This document shows positions 38,426 to 47,749 of a stretch of DNA of 64,000 bases, one piece after another (the stretch's first letter is position 1; each line of letters begins with the position of its first letter). Source of the stretch: Alcaligenes sp. SDU_A2. GTDB taxonomy: Bacteria > Pseudomonadota > Gammaproteobacteria > Burkholderiales > Burkholderiaceae_B. The position numbers were made by a program, and so were the translations under genes. The notes beneath the pieces are model-generated. The model ran no database searches. It saw nothing but the letters and a program-made list of their open reading frames with translations, and had not been told where the DNA came from. Location of the stretch: assembly GCF_038237375.1 (NCBI RefSeq), contig NZ_CP151273.1, positions 3,410,001 to 3,474,000 of the forward strand. Direction: 5' to 3'.

Positions 38426-38977
38426 TCAACGATCCGATTCGTTAAAGCTACAGACCGTATACACCGGCAGCCCCGAATCGGTTACAGCTTTGGAACCACC
38501 CAGTTCGGGCAGATCGATAATTGCCGCCGCTTCCACCACATTAGCTCCCAGACGCTGCAGCAAACGCGCTGCCGCCAACAAGGTGCCGCCGGTGGCGATC
38601 AAATCGTCGATCAACAGCACCCGCTGTCCAGGACGCACAGAGTCGGTATGCATTTCAACACTGGCGTTACCATATTCCAGCGAGTACTCTTCGGCCACCG
38701 TATTGAACGGCAGCTTGCCTTGCTTGCGCACAGGCACAAAACCCAGATTCAGCTCGTACGCCAGCACCGAGCCCACGATAAAGCCGCGTGCATCCACACC
38801 GGCCACCAGATCCAGCTTCTGTCCCATATAACGGTAAACGAACAGATCAATCAAAACCCGGAACGAGCGCGGGTCCTGCAAAACGGGGGTAATGTCACGG
38901 AACGTCACACCCGGTTTGGGCCAATCCGGCACATTGCGGATAGTTTGACGGATGTACTGGGCTGGATCAGTTTGCAT
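38426..38977 (-). CDS. apt: Adenine phosphoribosyltransferase
   Basis: Apt salvages adenine to AMP with PRPP. The 183-residue protein has [17 protein letters not shown] and [11 protein letters not shown] at the N-terminus, the adenine/flexible loop [11 protein letters not shown], the RKQGKLPF motif, and the PRPP-binding loop [17 protein letters not shown] (about 121-137). The ATG at 38975-38977 fits homology; an open frame extends upstream but is not conserved. It ends at the 38394-38416 terminator and lies downstream of the cyd operon on the same strand, probably as a separate unit. Confidence 0.94.
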   Translation of the reverse strand: MQTDPAQYIRQTIRNVPDWPKPGVTFRDITPVLQDPRSFRVLIDLFVYRYMGQKLDLVAGVDARGFIVGSVLAYELNLGFVPVRKQGKLPFNTVAEEYSLEYGNASVEMHTDSVRPGQRVLLIDDLIATGGTLLAAARLLQRLGANVVEAAAIIDLPELGGSKAVTDSGLPVYTVCSFNESDR

Positions 38978-39143
38978 GTCGAAGGCTTCTACAACAAAAT
39001 AAATCCTGACGCGAAAAGCGTCCGCGGATACGCCGCAAGTGTACACAATTGGGACAGGGGCACAAAGGCTGACGCCCCCCTTGCCTGGAAGTTGCGCCAA
39101 TACGACGCCATTGACTTTAGCCGCTCAGACTGCGCCTATGGCG

Positions 39144-40838
39144 CTACGCCGTCACCATAGGGTCGGAATTATCGGCACGCACCGGCACCAAGGTGCCCCC
39201 GTCGAGCTGCCAGACATGATCGGTCAAGGTCAGCAAGCGCGTGTCATGAGTCGCCATGATGACAGTACGCCCCCCCGCCGCAAGCAGTATGTCGCGCATC
39301 AAGGCCTGACTGGTCGGCCCGTCCAGGCTGGCCGTAGGTTCGTCCAGAAACCAGATCTGCGCCGGCGACAGCAAAACACGGGCCAGACACAAACGACGCT
39401 GCTGACCCAACGACAATTGCTGCCCACCTTCACCTAACCAGGTATCCAGCCCCTGCGGCAAATCGCGCACCGTCTTTTCCAACTGCGCATCACGCAATAC
39501 CTGCCACAAGCGCTGCTCGGTGGCGTTTGGCTCGGCCAGCAGCAGATTGTCGCGTACTGAACCTAGAAATAAAGGCGAGTCCTGGGCCAGCAGCGCACAA
39601 TGCCGATACCAGTCGGCACGGGCCCAGTGACCGGCCGGTTCACCATCGATCAGGTACGCAGACGCAGGCACTGGCAACAAGCGCATCAACACACCAAGCA
39701 ACGTCGACTTGCCCGAACCGCTGGGTCCAAATAATGCCACGCGCTCGCCGGACTGCACCTGCAGATTCAAGTCCTGCAGCACACGCTGATCTCCATAACT
39801 GAAGGTCAACTGCTGCACCCGCAACACAGCCGCTTTTTCTGATGGCAAGGGATGGCCGGCATCGTTCTCCTCTGGCCCCGTTCCATCCATCACGGTCAGT
39901 AGACGTCGGCTGGCGGCTTCGACTTCGCCCAGGCGGGCCGCACCCCGCATCATCGGGGCCATAATCTCGAACAAGCCCAGCAAAGCCAGTATCAGCCCCA
40001 CCCAGACAGGCCCGCTCATGGCATGCAGATCTACCTGCTGCGCGCCGGCCAACAGACACACCAGTAAGGCAATGCCCATCAAGACCTGCTGGATGAACTG
40101 ACCGGCCACTGCCCAGGCGCTGCTGTGCAATCGCGCCTGCGCCAGATCCCGGCTCAACGCAGCGACCTGTTCCTGAACCGCCGCCTTAGCGGCAAACACC
40201 TGTATATCCACATAAGCACGCACGGCCTGATGGGTCAACGCACGCAAGTGGTTTTCCAGAACATGGACCTGCCGGGCTGCCTGCGCAGCCCGACGCGCCG
40301 ACCAATACGGCACCAGACACGCGGCCAGCAAAATGCAGGCCAGCACCGGCCATGCCCACCACGACAGCCATGCTCCCAGAACCAGACTGAATACCAGTCC
40401 TGCCAGCACGGCCGTCACCACAGGTGCCACCAGCAACAACAGCACCAGATCCAGAAGGGCCACATCTGCCGTCAAACTGGCGGCCAGCTCGCCATCGCGA
40501 AACTGCGCCAGTCTGCCCTGGCTGAAACGGGCCAGACGGGCAAAAACACGGGTACGAATGCGCACCTGCAAATCCAAGGTCAGGGCATGACCGACGATCC
40601 GCTCCAGATAGCGCGAGGCAATCCGCCAGAAAGACAGCCCCCGAATCAGGGCCGACGGACCGAACAAATTAAAAACAATACCCAGCGTCGCCAAAAAAGC
40701 ACTGCTTAAAAACCAGCCCGCTACACCCAACAACCCCACACCGGCCGCCACAGTGCTGCACGCCAACAGTAGAGTCAGTGCAAGCGCGCCCCGCCGGTCG
40801 CGCAGGCTGTCCCCCAAAAGACGCAACCAGGCTTTCAT
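39144..40838 (-). CDS. cydC: Cysteine/glutathione ABC exporter subunit CydC
   Basis: A 564-residue fused ABC exporter half (six-helix membrane domain plus ATPase). CydDC exports reduced thiols to the periplasm and is needed to assemble cytochrome bd. The ATPase part has Walker A LFGPSGSGKSTLLGVL (about 370-385), signature LSLGQQRRLCLARVLL and Walker B QIWFLDEPTASLD, with H-loop MATHD. The membrane domain includes RGLSFWRIASRYLERIVGH. Its ATG overlaps the cydD stop by four bases. It closes the cyd operon. Confidence 0.93.
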   Translation of the reverse strand: MKAWLRLLGDSLRDRRGALALTLLLACSTVAAGVGLLGVAGWFLSSAFLATLGIVFNLFGPSALIRGLSFWRIASRYLERIVGHALTLDLQVRIRTRVFARLARFSQGRLAQFRDGELAASLTADVALLDLVLLLLVAPVVTAVLAGLVFSLVLGAWLSWWAWPVLACILLAACLVPYWSARRAAQAARQVHVLENHLRALTHQAVRAYVDIQVFAAKAAVQEQVAALSRDLAQARLHSSAWAVAGQFIQQVLMGIALLVCLLAGAQQVDLHAMSGPVWVGLILALLGLFEIMAPMMRGAARLGEVEAASRRLLTVMDGTGPEENDAGHPLPSEKAAVLRVQQLTFSYGDQRVLQDLNLQVQSGERVALFGPSGSGKSTLLGVLMRLLPVPASAYLIDGEPAGHWARADWYRHCALLAQDSPLFLGSVRDNLLLAEPNATEQRLWQVLRDAQLEKTVRDLPQGLDTWLGEGGQQLSLGQQRRLCLARVLLSPAQIWFLDEPTASLDGPTSQALMRDILLAAGGRTVIMATHDTRLLTLTDHVWQLDGGTLVPVRADNSDPMVTA

Positions 40839-42532
40839 GCCGACAACACCCCCTGGGTTATACGCAGACGCACCGAGCAACGCGCAGCCAGTTGTTCGTC
40901 ATGCGTGGCGATCACCAGACAACGACCACGGCAAAAGCGCAGAATATTATCCATGACCCGATCCCGCGTGGCGGCATCCAGGCGCGACGTCGGTTCATCC
41001 AGCAGCACGACATGTGGATCAGTCAGAAACAGGCGGGCCAGCGCCAGCCGCTGTATCTGCCCCCCCGATAAGCCAAACCCGCCTTCGCCCAGCGCGCTGT
41101 CCAGCCCTTGCGGCAAGGCCCGTACGAAGCCGTCCGCGCAGGCCAATGCCAAAGCGTGCCAGAGCTGTTCGTCGGTTGCGCCCGGAGCCGCCAACCGCAG
41201 GCAGGCACGAATAGAACCCAGCGACAGAAAAGCCTGTTGCGAAATCAGGGTGATGCCATCGTGATGGGTCAACAAACGCCCCATCGTGTCATTGCCGCGC
41301 AACATGACGTGCCCCCCATCCAGGTGGCGCAGGCCGATCAACGTTTCGAGCAGACTGCTCTTGCCGCTGCCGCTGGCCCCCATGACGGCATAAGACTGGT
41401 CGATATAAAGCTGTAAGCCTGGCACCTTCAACAAGGTGCCTCCACCGCTCAAATCGGGCAAGCGCAATTGGCTGAGCACCAGCACAGGCAGTGCGGGAAA
41501 AACCGTAGCGGGCTGGCACGGCTCGACAGCAGGAATCAGATCACTGCCCAGACCAGACCAAACCCTGTCCAGCTCGTCAGCCGCTGCCCGGGCGGCCGCC
41601 CGGTCGTGGTAATTTGCCGCAAGTTGGCGCAGAGGCTGATACGCTTCTGGGGCCAACAACAGGCAGAACAGGCCCTGCTGCAAGCTTAATCCAGCAAAAG
41701 ACTCGCCCAGATACCCCAGGTAGCCCAATCCGATATATACCGCAATCCCCGCCACACCCAGGGCGGCAAAAAACTCCAATACGGCAGAAGACAAAAAAGC
41801 GATGCGCAACACTTTCATGGTGCGCGTGCGCAGCTCCTGACTGGCCAGTTCCACCCTCGCCGTCTCATCCTGACTGCGGCCCATCAGACTCAAGGTAAAA
41901 ATACCTCGCACGCGATCGGCAAAAAAACCGGATAAACGCAAGGTGGCCTGCTGCTGTTCACGGCTAGCCGCCTCCGCCCCCCAGCCCACCAAGGCCATGA
42001 ACAAAGGAATCAAGGGGATGCTGAACAGCAGGATCAAAGCGACAATGCCATCAACCGGCAAAACGGCCACGATCAAGGCCAATGGAATCAGCGCAGCGGC
42101 CGCCATAGAGGGCAGATAACGGGTCAAAAAGCCATCCAGCGCCTCCACCTGCCCAAGCAAACTGGACGACAATTGCCCGCTGCTGCTGGCACGCAAGCGA
42201 GGGACAGTGCTGTGAAACAGCCGGGCAAACAGATCAGAGCGCAGACTTTGCTTGATCTGTTCGGAGACATGCTGGGCGCGCCTCTCGCCACTGGCCAGCA
42301 AACCAGCGCGCACCAGCAGTAAAAGCAACACCAGGCCGACAGGCAGCCATTGTCCGCTCCAGGCCAAGCCATCCACCACAACGGCCTGCACAACCCCGGC
42401 CAGCAACCAGGCTTGCGCGATCAGCAGCACACCGGCCAGCACCGGCGCAGCCATAGGCCAACGCAGCGCCGTTCGCGCCCGGGCGGAAAACTCGCCCAGC
42501 CACTGCTGCGCCGATGTGTCCCGCGACGCCAA
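40835..42532 (-). CDS. cydD: Cysteine/glutathione ABC exporter subunit CydD
   Basis: A 565-residue ABC exporter half pairing with CydC. The membrane domain has LLIAQAWLLAGVVQAVV and FFADRVRGIFTLSLMGRS. The ATPase domain has AVMGASGSGKSSLLETLIGL (Walker A), LSGGQIQRLALARLFLTDPHVVLLDEP (signature LSGGQ and Walker B) and ATHDEQ. The start is a TTG directly after the cydX stop, with GAGG eight bases upstream; translational coupling to cydX is likely and the exact start is uncertain. Confidence 0.92.
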   Translation of the reverse strand: MASRDTSAQQWLGEFSARARTALRWPMAAPVLAGVLLIAQAWLLAGVVQAVVVDGLAWSGQWLPVGLVLLLLLVRAGLLASGERRAQHVSEQIKQSLRSDLFARLFHSTVPRLRASSSGQLSSSLLGQVEALDGFLTRYLPSMAAAALIPLALIVAVLPVDGIVALILLFSIPLIPLFMALVGWGAEAASREQQQATLRLSGFFADRVRGIFTLSLMGRSQDETARVELASQELRTRTMKVLRIAFLSSAVLEFFAALGVAGIAVYIGLGYLGYLGESFAGLSLQQGLFCLLLAPEAYQPLRQLAANYHDRAAARAAADELDRVWSGLGSDLIPAVEPCQPATVFPALPVLVLSQLRLPDLSGGGTLLKVPGLQLYIDQSYAVMGASGSGKSSLLETLIGLRHLDGGHVMLRGNDTMGRLLTHHDGITLISQQAFLSLGSIRACLRLAAPGATDEQLWHALALACADGFVRALPQGLDSALGEGGFGLSGGQIQRLALARLFLTDPHVVLLDEPTSRLDAATRDRVMDNILRFCRGRCLVIATHDEQLAARCSVRLRITQGVLSA

Positions 42533-42673
42533 TCAGGCCTCGGCGTCCAGGTCGGGAGTCCGCTGGACGTCGTCCAAAATCGCGGTGGTTTCCCGTAACT
42601 CGAACCACATGGCATTAAGAATAGAAAACGCGCAGGCCAGACCCAGGCCCAAAATCCAGGAAAAATACCACAT
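42533..42673 (-). CDS. cydX: Cytochrome bd oxidase small subunit CydX
   Basis: A 46-residue single-helix protein: MWYFSWILGLGLACAFSILN followed by AMWFELRE and an acidic tail ending DLDAEA. The MWYFxWILG start, single membrane helix and E after the helix are the CydX signature; CydX stabilises the haem-b595/d site of cytochrome bd. A strong Shine-Dalgarno (TAAGGAGG) overlaps the cydB stop codon, leaving 14 bp between the genes. It sits in the expected place between cydB and cydD. Confidence 0.9.
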   Translation of the reverse strand: MWYFSWILGLGLACAFSILNAMWFELRETTAILDDVQRTPDLDAEA

Positions 42674-42687
42674 TGCTTCAGGCCTCC

Positions 42688-43848
42688 TTAATAAGAATGG
42701 GGAGCATCATTGATACTGGCCACTGTCACCTTGCCACGCATCACGCGGTAAACCCACGAGGTATAAAGCACGATGATGGGCAAAAAGAACAGGCTGATGA
42801 GCAGCATGAGCCACAAGGTCAGGTGACTGGCCGATGCATCGAACAAGGTCAGGCTGGAGCCGGGCGTCAGCGACGATGGCAACAAAAACGGAAAGACCGC
42901 AAAACCAAAGGTCAGAATAATGCCGGTCAGCGCCAGGGAAGAACACAGCACCGCAAGCAAGCCGCGACCGCGCCCCGCCAACAAAGCACCCAGCAGCAAG
43001 CCGACAAACCCGGTCGCCGGTGCCAGCCACAACAACGGCCATTGGCTATAGTTCGCCAGCCATCCGCCCTGCACCACCTGCACCGTCTTGCCGATAGGGT
43101 TAGACATGGCATGGCTGACTTCAGGCCAACTCATGGCATAGCCGTTCAAGTGGCTGATCCACCAACCGCCAGCCGCAAACGTCAGGATGGATAACAGCCC
43201 CAGTGGAATGGCCCAGGCACGCGCCCGGCGCGCCACCTGATCGCTGGCTTTCCAGGCCAGCACCACCACCCCCTGAAAAGCCAGCATCAGCACGCTCAGC
43301 ACCCCGCACAGCAAGGCAAAGGGCTGGAACAAGCCAAAGAAGTTGCCCTCGTACAATGGGCGCAAGGTCGTAGGATCAAAACCAAAGGGTACGCCCAGCA
43401 TGACATTACCGATGGCGACGCCGAACACCAGGGCGCTGACCACGCCGGCCGCCGTCCAGATGGCATCCCAGTTACGACGCCAGCGACGCGATGCAAGCTT
43501 GCTGCGGTACTTGATGGCCACGGGCCGCACGATCAACGCCACCAGCAACAGCATCATGGCCAGGTAAAAGCCCGAAAAAGCCATGGCATACAACAAGGGC
43601 CAGGCGGCGAACGCCACCCCGCCGGCCAAAATCAGCCAGACCTGATTGCCCTCCCAGACAGGACCGATCACGTTATACAACACGCGTCGTTCCTCGTCGT
43701 TACGGGCGACCAGCGGCAAAGCCATTGCTACGCCCAGATCGGCACCATCCATAATGGCAAAGGCAGCCAGCAGCACGCCCAACAACAGCCACCAAATCAC
43801 GCGCAGCGTATCGTAATCAAGCAGAATCAGATTTTCCATGGTGTTCAC
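42688..43848 (-). CDS. cydB: Cytochrome bd ubiquinol oxidase subunit II
   Basis: A 386-residue inner-membrane subunit with about nine helices. YDTLRVIWWLLLGVLLAAFAIMDGADLGVAM (key residues W, D, GADLG) and NVIGPVWEGNQVWLILAGG are the conserved N-terminal haem-proximal stretches; GGWWISHLNGY and FPFLLPSSLTPGSSLT lie further on. It forms the high-affinity quinol oxidase with CydA and CydX. The gap to the cydA stop is three bases. Confidence 0.95.
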   Translation of the reverse strand: MNTMENLILLDYDTLRVIWWLLLGVLLAAFAIMDGADLGVAMALPLVARNDEERRVLYNVIGPVWEGNQVWLILAGGVAFAAWPLLYAMAFSGFYLAMMLLLVALIVRPVAIKYRSKLASRRWRRNWDAIWTAAGVVSALVFGVAIGNVMLGVPFGFDPTTLRPLYEGNFFGLFQPFALLCGVLSVLMLAFQGVVVLAWKASDQVARRARAWAIPLGLLSILTFAAGGWWISHLNGYAMSWPEVSHAMSNPIGKTVQVVQGGWLANYSQWPLLWLAPATGFVGLLLGALLAGRGRGLLAVLCSSLALTGIILTFGFAVFPFLLPSSLTPGSSLTLFDASASHLTLWLMLLISLFFLPIIVLYTSWVYRVMRGKVTVASINDAPHSY

Positions 43849-43851
43849 CTC

Positions 43852-45435
43852 TTAACCGCGCAGCAGCGGCGCATTGCGCGAGCCGTAGGACAGGACCGAA
43901 GGAGCTGCCGAGGTGCCGTGCTCGTCAGGCCCTTTGCGTATAGCATGCAGCATCACTTTGATGCCCACGACCGCCAGCGTTCCATACAACAACAGGAAAA
44001 TACTCATGCTGATCATCAAGTCCGTAAAGGACAGGCCAGAAGCGGCATAGTACGTAGGCAGCACCCCTTCGATAGCCCAAGGCTGGCGGCCGAACTCGGC
44101 CACAAACCAGCCGCACTCAATCGCCACCCACGGCAAAGGAATGCTCCAGACCGCCATCTTGAGCAAACGTGTATGACGCTGCAGGCGATCCCGCGAAGCC
44201 AGGAAAAAGGCCACGCCGAAAAACAGGATGAAGTACAAGCCTAGGCCGACCATGATGCGGAAACTCCAGAACAACGGGGCCACCTGCGGCACCGTATCCC
44301 AAGCGGCTTGGGCAATCTGCTCGGGCGTGGCCTGTGTGATGTCGTCCATATACCGCTTGAGCAACAAGGCATAACCCAGATCGCGCCAATTAGCGTCAAA
44401 CACACGTCGCGCATCAATGTCGGAAGCATCGGTGCGCACGGTCTGTAAGGCTTGATAGGCGCGCAAGCCATTGGCAATGCGCACTTTGGCATGCTCGACC
44501 AGGTCGTTGATGCCCAGCATGGGCGTGGTCAGCGAACGCGTGCCGATCAGTCCCATGACCCAAGGAACCTCGATGGCGAAGCGGTTTTCGCGCGCTTCCT
44601 GATCGGGGATGGCGATCAGATTGAAGTTGGCCGGCGCTTCTTCGGTTTCCCACATGGCTTCCATCGCCGCGATCTTCATCTGCTGGTGCTCGGTAGTCAG
44701 ATAACCGCTTTCATCGCCCAGCACCACCACCGACAAAGAGGCGGCCAGGCCAAAGCTGGCGGCCACCGTCATCGAACGCTTGGCCAGATCGATATGCCGT
44801 CCGCGCAGCAGATACCAGGCGCTGATGCCCATGACGAACATGGCACCGAGCACATAGCCGGCGCTGACCGTGTGCACAAACTTGGCCTGGGCGACAGGAT
44901 TCAGGATGACCTGGGCAAAATCGGTCATTTCCATACGCATAGTATGCGGATTGAACACCGCGCCCACTGGGTTCTGCATCCAGCCATTGGCCACCAGAAT
45001 CCACAACGCCGACAAGTTGGTGCCCAACGCCACCAGCCAGGTAACAATTAAGTGTCCCAGCTTGGACAAGCGATCCCAGCCAAAGAAAAACAGCCCCACA
45101 AATGTGGCTTCCAGAAAGAAAGCCATCAATCCTTCGATGGCCAGCGGAGCGCCGAAAATATCACCCACGTAGTGGCTGTAATAGGCCCAGTTCATGCCGA
45201 ACTGAAACTCCATGACGATGCCGGTCGCCACGCCCAGGGCAAAGTTGATGCCGAACAACACGCCCCAGAACTTGGTCATGCGACGCCAGATCTCGCGGCC
45301 CGTCATGACATAAGCGCTTTCCATGATGGCCAGCAAAAACGACAGGCCCAACGTCAAAGGCACGAACAAAAAGTGAAACATCGCGGTTGATGCAAACTGC
45401 AAGCGCGATAAAGTAACAACATCCAGATCAATCAT
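43852..45435 (-). CDS. cydA: Cytochrome bd ubiquinol oxidase subunit I
   Basis: This 527-residue subunit holds haems b558, b595 and d and the quinol (Q-loop) site. LSRLQFASTAMFHFLFVPLTLG contains the haem-ligand His about 20 (RLQFA..FHFLF). GVATGIVMEFQFGMNWAYYSHYVGDIFGAPLA (key E, W, G residues) and EGLMAFFLEATFVGLFFFGW follow, with the Met ligand region and the periplasmic Q-loop with GESGYLTTEHQQMKIAAMEA-like DESGYLTTEHQQMKIA. The ATG at 45433-45435 lies inside the end of the regulator gene (8-nt overlap) with GGGGG upstream. Confidence 0.95.
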   Translation of the reverse strand: MIDLDVVTLSRLQFASTAMFHFLFVPLTLGLSFLLAIMESAYVMTGREIWRRMTKFWGVLFGINFALGVATGIVMEFQFGMNWAYYSHYVGDIFGAPLAIEGLMAFFLEATFVGLFFFGWDRLSKLGHLIVTWLVALGTNLSALWILVANGWMQNPVGAVFNPHTMRMEMTDFAQVILNPVAQAKFVHTVSAGYVLGAMFVMGISAWYLLRGRHIDLAKRSMTVAASFGLAASLSVVVLGDESGYLTTEHQQMKIAAMEAMWETEEAPANFNLIAIPDQEARENRFAIEVPWVMGLIGTRSLTTPMLGINDLVEHAKVRIANGLRAYQALQTVRTDASDIDARRVFDANWRDLGYALLLKRYMDDITQATPEQIAQAAWDTVPQVAPLFWSFRIMVGLGLYFILFFGVAFFLASRDRLQRHTRLLKMAVWSIPLPWVAIECGWFVAEFGRQPWAIEGVLPTYYAASGLSFTDLMISMSIFLLLYGTLAVVGIKVMLHAIRKGPDEHGTSAAPSVLSYGSRNAPLLRG

Positions 45436-45994
45436 GACGACCCCCAGTCTGATCAGCTTTGCGAATTCTTCCGGCAAACCCCAAAACCTTTTGCACCTTG
45501 CTGCCCAGACGCATCAGATTCTGCAACGTCTCCGGCGGCAAATGATGAACTTCGTCAAACCAGCCACACGCCAACTCGATCAACTCCAGCATCTCGGTGA
45601 TGCGCTGCTGGCCGTACGCCTCCTCGTCGTTCAGAGGCGCCTCCATAAGAATACTTCGCAATAGTGTCAATGTGGGGTCGATCTCGCGCTTGCGCTTTTC
45701 TTCGACCAGGGTACGGAAAATGTCCCAGACATCCTTGGGAGACTCGAAGTATTCGCGGCGCTCGCCGATCTTGTGCGTCATGCTGACGAGCCGCCACGAC
45801 TGCAGCTCGCGCAAGCTCATGCTGACATTGGAGCGTGAAATGCCCAGCGTTTCGGCAATATCATCGGCGTGCATGGGTTCGGGGGACATGAAGAGCAAAG
45901 CGTAGATCTGGCCAACCGTGCGATTGACCCCCCAGCGCCCGCCCATTTCCCCGAAATGCAGCACAAAGCGCTCGGCCTGTGGTCCTAGATTCAT
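45428..45994 (-). CDS. GbsR/MarR-type transcriptional regulator of the cyd operon
   Basis: A 188-residue winged-helix protein: FVLHFGEMGGRWGVNRTVGQIYALLF, then MHADDIAETLGISRSNVSMSLRELQSW (the recognition helix contains SRSNVSMSLREL) and a beta-wing YFESPKDVWDIFRTL. This is the GbsR branch. Its stop overlaps the cydA start by eight bases, so it is the first gene of the cyd operon and is likely autoregulatory with the 18-bp palindrome upstream. The inducing signal is not evident; no Fnr/Anr box was recognised nearby. Confidence 0.86.
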   Translation of the reverse strand: MNLGPQAERFVLHFGEMGGRWGVNRTVGQIYALLFMSPEPMHADDIAETLGISRSNVSMSLRELQSWRLVSMTHKIGERREYFESPKDVWDIFRTLVEEKRKREIDPTLTLLRSILMEAPLNDEEAYGQQRITEMLELIELACGWFDEVHHLPPETLQNLMRLGSKVQKVLGFAGRIRKADQTGGRHD

Positions 45995-46006
45995 AGTATT
46001 TTGAAC

Positions 46007-46024
46007 TTTCAGTAATTACTGAAA
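46007..46024. promoter_or_regulatory. Perfect 18-bp palindrome, candidate operator
   Basis: TTTCAGTAATTACTGAAA is fully self-complementary and lies 13 bp upstream of the GbsR-type start codon, in the intergenic region shared with kdsD. It overlaps the expected promoter or 5' leader of the cyd operon. This is the kind of site a dimeric winged-helix repressor would bind. Confidence 0.65.
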
Positions 46025-46114
46025 CAACGAAACAGACCGTATCTTAACCCTAAACAATCGAGACAGCTACGAGATTCACGCCCGTTCTCGTAAAATAAGT
46101 GCCCGCCAACCGGC

Positions 46115-46143
46115 ATGCCAAGCTTGTGCTTCGCGTTTACAAT
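46115..46143 (+). promoter_or_regulatory. Candidate promoter of kdsD giving a leaderless transcript
   Basis: ATGCCA (46115-46120; 4/6 match) and TACAAT (46138-46143; 5/6 match) with a 17-bp spacer. The kdsD ATG begins seven bases after the -10 hexamer and has no Shine-Dalgarno sequence. Confidence 0.45.
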
Positions 46144-46149
46144 TTCCCA

Positions 46150-47139
46150 ATGACTACACCGGACCTGCACGACACCGATCCGATACTGGACTCGGCCCGC
46201 CGCACTTTCGCCACCGAGATCGACGCCTTGCGCACGCTCAGCGCCCGGCTGGACGCGCATTTCGTGCGCGCCACGCACATGCTGATGCAATGCCAGGGGC
46301 GTGTTGTCGTCACCGGCATCGGCAAGTCCGGTCACATTGCCCGCAAAATCGCGGCCACCCTGGCCTCCACCGGCACGCCGGCTTTTTTCATGCATGCCGC
46401 CGAGGCCCTGCATGGCGACCTGGGCATGATCACCGGCCAGGATGTCGTCATTGCCATCTCGTATTCCGGCCAGGCGCAGGAACTGGTCACCGTGTTGACC
46501 GTATTGCGCCGCATGGGTGCCAAGCTGATCGCCATTACCGGCAACCCCCAATCCGAACTGGCCTTGAACGCAGACTTGCACCTGGATGCGCACGTAGAGC
46601 ACGAGGCCTGCCCGCTGAACCTGGCCCCCACGGCCAGCACCACGGCGGCACTGGCCTTGGGCGATGCCCTGGCCGTCGCCTGCCTGGAAGCCAAAGGTTT
46701 CAGCCGCGAGGACTTCGCCCGCTCGCACCCAGGCGGCGCGCTAGGCCGCCAACTGCTCACTTTTGTGCGCGATGTCATGCGCCAGGGCGATCAATTGCCG
46801 ATTGTCTCGCCTGACACGCTGGTTCCGGACGCACTGGCCGTCATGTCCGCCAAAGGCATGGGCATGACCATTGTGGCCGACCCGCAAGGTCATCCCGTAG
46901 GCCTGTTCACCGATGGCGACCTGCGTCGCTTGATCGCCCGCCAAGGCGACATCCGTCACCTGCCAGTCCGCGCAGGCATGACACCGCAACCTCGTAGCAT
47001 CGGTGCCGACGCATTGGCCATCGAGGCGGCCGGCCAGATGGATGCGCTGCGCATCAGCCAGATGCTGGTATTGGACGCAAACGGGCTACTATTAGGGGCT
47101 CTGCACATGCACGACTTGCTGGCCGCAAAGGTAATCTGA
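46150..47139 (+). CDS. kdsD: D-arabinose 5-phosphate isomerase
   Basis: KdsD converts ribulose 5-phosphate to arabinose 5-phosphate, the first step to Kdo for LPS. The 329-residue protein has a SIS domain (about 40-180; VVTGIGKSGHIARKIAATL, THGDLGM-like LHGDLGMIT, AISYSGQAQEL) and two C-terminal CBS domains (about 205-325; VMSAKGMGMTIVADPQG, VGLFTDGDLRRLI). FSREDFARSHPGGALGR is the conserved active-site segment. The ATG at 46150 lies just after a -10-like hexamer. kdsC follows after two bases. Confidence 0.95.
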   Translation: MTTPDLHDTDPILDSARRTFATEIDALRTLSARLDAHFVRATHMLMQCQGRVVVTGIGKSGHIARKIAATLASTGTPAFFMHAAEALHGDLGMITGQDVVIAISYSGQAQELVTVLTVLRRMGAKLIAITGNPQSELALNADLHLDAHVEHEACPLNLAPTASTTAALALGDALAVACLEAKGFSREDFARSHPGGALGRQLLTFVRDVMRQGDQLPIVSPDTLVPDALAVMSAKGMGMTIVADPQGHPVGLFTDGDLRRLIARQGDIRHLPVRAGMTPQPRSIGADALAIEAAGQMDALRISQMLVLDANGLLLGALHMHDLLAAKVI

Positions 47140-47141
47140 CC

Positions 47142-47747
47142 ATGATCCACACTTCCACGACCCCGCTGCATCCCGCCGAAGCGCAAATTCTTGCCAAACT
47201 GCCTGACTCCACCCGTGAACGGCTGCGTGCCCTGCGCATGATGGTGTTCGATGTGGACGGCGTACTGACGGACGGTCGGCTGTGGTATAGCGAGCACGGC
47301 GAAGAATTCAAAGGCTTCCATGCCCTGGATGGGCATGGTCTGCGCATGCTGGGCGAAAGCGGCATCGCCGTTGCCCTTATCACCGGTCGCGAAAGCGGCA
47401 TTGTGTCGCGTCGGGCAGCCGAACTGGGCATACGCTTCGTACACCAGGGCGTGCGCGACAAAGTCGCCATCCTGGCGCAGATTGCCCAGGAAAACGGCCT
47501 GGCCCTGAACGAAATCGGCTACATGGGCGATGACCTTATCGACCTGGCCGCCATGCAGCGCGTGGGCTTTTCCGCCAGCGTGCCCAATGCTCCCTTCTAT
47601 GTATCACAAATGGCCAGTTGGGTATCCAGCCTGCCGGCCGGCCAGGGTGCCGTGCGCGAATGCTGCGATGCCATACTGGCGGCCCAGGGTCGTCTGGCCG
47701 GCTTCATCACCGGCGGCCTCCTGAAAACGACCGGAGTCATTCAATAG
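47142..47747 (+). CDS. kdsC: 3-deoxy-D-manno-octulosonate 8-phosphate phosphatase
   Basis: A 201-residue C0-type HAD phosphatase that removes phosphate from Kdo-8-phosphate. The catalytic Asp pair is in MVFDVDGVLTDG (about 35-46), with GFHALDGHGLRML, ALITGRESGIVSRRA (Thr/Ser motif II), QGVRDKVA (Lys motif III) and GYMGDDLIDLAAM (motif IV). Two bases separate it from kdsD and two from lptC, so the five-gene LPS operon is tightly packed. Confidence 0.95.
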   Translation: MIHTSTTPLHPAEAQILAKLPDSTRERLRALRMMVFDVDGVLTDGRLWYSEHGEEFKGFHALDGHGLRMLGESGIAVALITGRESGIVSRRAAELGIRFVHQGVRDKVAILAQIAQENGLALNEIGYMGDDLIDLAAMQRVGFSASVPNAPFYVSQMASWVSSLPAGQGAVRECCDAILAAQGRLAGFITGGLLKTTGVIQ

Positions 47748-47749
47748 TC

